64,000 nucleotides of DNA from Caldilineales bacterium. GTDB lineage: Bacteria > Chloroflexota > Anaerolineae > Caldilineales > Caldilineaceae. Below the pieces are notes generated by a model, which had not been told where the DNA came from, did not search any database, and saw nothing but the letters and a program-made list of their open reading frames with translations. Shown in pieces: positions 62,605 through 64,000 of the stretch (the first letter of the stretch is position 1; each line of letters opens with the position of its first letter). The translations under genes were made by a program, and so were the position numbers. The stretch spans positions 39,569 through 103,568 of the forward strand of contig JAAXGZ010000096.1 of the NCBI GenBank assembly GCA_012271135.1. The letters run 5' to 3'.

Positions 62605-63936
62605 ATGCAAGCCATGCAACATGTTTCGCCTCCCATCGGCCATACCGGCCGCATCCGGGCTTCCATGCAACCCCTCGCCGTCGTGTGGGCCATCGCATGG
62701 CTGGCTTTGCTGGTTGCCGGCTGTCAAGTCCCAGTACCCACCGCGCCACCGGAGGGTTCAGTGCCGGAGGCAGGGGCTGTCGCCCCCGCAGGCTCACCGA
62801 TTGAAGACCCACCAATTGCGATTGCACGCACCGTCGAGAGCAGACCGATTGAGGGACGCAATCCGATCAACACTCGGGCGTGGTCGACCGACTTTACGAA
62901 ACGCACCATCGACCTGTCCGAAATCATCTCCGGTGGGCCCCCCAAGGATGGCATACCGTCCCTGGACACCCCCCGCTTCGAAACCATCGCCGACGCGGAG
63001 GACTGGCTGACGGACACGGATCCGGTCATTGTGTATGAACATGGCGGACTGGCGCGGGCCTATCCGCTGGCGGTCCTGATATGGCACGAAATTGTCAACG
63101 ACGAGATCGCCGGCCGGCCGGTCACCGTGACGTTCTGCCCCCTGTGCAACGCAAGCGTCGTGTTCGATCGCCGAGTTGGCGACATGGTGCTCGACTTCGG
63201 CACGACCGGCAGTTTGCGCCACAGCGACCTCGTGATGTACGACCGCCAGACCGAAACCTGGTGGCAGCAGTTCACGGGGGCCGCCATTATCGGCGAACTG
63301 GCCTCGACCCAGTTGACATTCCTGCCCAGCCAGGTGCTTGGCTTTGGTCGATTTCGCGATTTGTTTCCCGCCGGTGAAGTGCTTCAGCGCCCGCTGGACC
63401 AGTTCAGTCGCAACTACGGAATGAATCCCTATGTCAACTACGACACGTACGGCAACGGCCTGAGCCGCAACGAGAACCTGGTGCTGTTCGCGGGTGAACC
63501 GGATCCAAGGCTCAAGCCCCTGGACCGCGTGGTGGGGATCCTGTTCCCGGACCACAGCAGCGTGGCCATTCCCTTCGACCTGGTCCGGGACCGCACCGTG
63601 GTCCAGTACGACCTGCCCAACGGCGATCCGGGGATTGTGGTGTTCTTCGAGGAGGGCATGTCTTCCTCCCTGTCCGAAGCGAACATTGGCACGGCCCGGG
63701 ACATCGGGAGTGTCGGGGTATTCAGCCGGGTTCTGAATGGTCGGCTTCTGCAGTTCGAAGTCGCGGACGACGGTACTGTCCGGGATGCACAAACCGGAAG
63801 CAGTTGGAATATCCGAGGCGAGGCGACCGCCGGGGCGCTGCAGGGATCGACCCTGGAACTGCAAACCGCCTTCGACCACTTCTGGTTTGCCTGGGCGGCA
63901 TTCCTGCCCGACACCGAACTCGTAGCGGCGAACTGA
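62605..63936 (+). CDS. DUF3179 domain lipoprotein
   Basis: A 443-residue exported protein. The hydrophobic stretch WAIAWLALLVAGC ends in a lipobox Cys; translation may start at 62605, 62614 or the ATG at 62665, which alone would give a compact signal peptide. The mature domain is DUF3179: PVIVYEHGGLARAYPLAVLIWHEIVNDEIAGRPVTVTFCPLCNASVVFDRRV, then DFGTTGSLRHSDLVMYDRQTETWWQQFTGAAIIG. The conserved CPLCN motif is intact. The family is common in environmental bacteria and of unknown function. It needs LspA for maturation. Confidence 0.88.
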   Translation: MQAMQHVSPPIGHTGRIRASMQPLAVVWAIAWLALLVAGCQVPVPTAPPEGSVPEAGAVAPAGSPIEDPPIAIARTVESRPIEGRNPINTRAWSTDFTKRTIDLSEIISGGPPKDGIPSLDTPRFETIADAEDWLTDTDPVIVYEHGGLARAYPLAVLIWHEIVNDEIAGRPVTVTFCPLCNASVVFDRRVGDMVLDFGTTGSLRHSDLVMYDRQTETWWQQFTGAAIIGELASTQLTFLPSQVLGFGRFRDLFPAGEVLQRPLDQFSRNYGMNPYVNYDTYGNGLSRNENLVLFAGEPDPRLKPLDRVVGILFPDHSSVAIPFDLVRDRTVVQYDLPNGDPGIVVFFEEGMSSSLSEANIGTARDIGSVGVFSRVLNGRLLQFEVADDGTVRDAQTGSSWNIRGEATAGALQGSTLELQTAFDHFWFAWAAFLPDTELVAAN

Positions 63937-64000
63937 TCTCCGGTGGCAGGCACTCCAGGGTCCGGGGCCGCCGGCTAAGCATTTCGGATGGACAAATGTG

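Overview
The window looks like a chromosomal segment of a high-GC bacterium, most likely a member of Chloroflexota. This is an inference from gene style: lipoprotein and Tat-type solute-binding proteins with Ala/Pro/Glu-rich linkers, many carbohydrate and peptide ABC importers, expanded phytanoyl-CoA dioxygenase and enolase-superfamily genes, and a dnaG-rpoD operon. No rRNA or taxonomic marker settles it. One tRNA (Asn) is present, and no CRISPR array was seen.

Layout. 1-5570: the end of an MNT-HEPN nucleotidyltransferase protein, then a hydantoinase/oxoprolinase pair (hyuB, hyuA). 5761-6352: a wrecked NYN-domain gene. 6591-10059 (minus): a compact histidine operon (DUF402-like gene, hisH, hisA, hisF, hisI, hisE). 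10447-13425: lspA, rluD and a membrane-anchored metallopeptidase-like protein. 13763-17094 (minus): an orphan solute-binding protein followed by an S9 peptidase. 17373-21935: a CysQ/IMPase-like phosphatase and a 1216-residue protein joining a glycosidase-like barrel to three amidase-like repeats. 21973-24005: an IS607-type tnpA-tnpB element. 24017-26454: scpA, a YprB-type nuclease, and tRNA-Asn with a perfect 34-bp palindrome behind it.

26455-32082 is a degraded accessory island directly downstream of the tRNA. It holds a frameshifted DUF4258-like gene beside an intact DUF2283 gene, the N-terminal stub of a DNA methyltransferase, a broken AlbA_2/RecG-like regulator, and a higA antitoxin split by an IS982 element. 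A SRPBCC protein and an IS701 element with a possible -1 frameshift complete it. 32297-35628 is a sugar ABC importer (binding protein and two permeases, no ATPase), followed by an FtsX-type permease and a AAA/PD-(D/E)XK protein.

41128-47454 (minus) is a complete oligopeptide importer (oppABCDF) with a stem-loop between oppA and oppB. A decayed TnpB gene and a SRPBCC protein follow. 50235-58607 is the most interesting operon-like block: NAD-dependent epimerase, PhyH dioxygenase, two sugar permeases, enolase-superfamily enzyme, two more PhyH dioxygenases and a binding protein, closed by a strong terminator. It reads as a self-contained uptake and oxidation route for one compound that I cannot name. 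58788-62274 (minus) is an SCP2-like gene with dnaG and the primary-type sigma factor, and the window ends with a DUF3179 lipoprotein.
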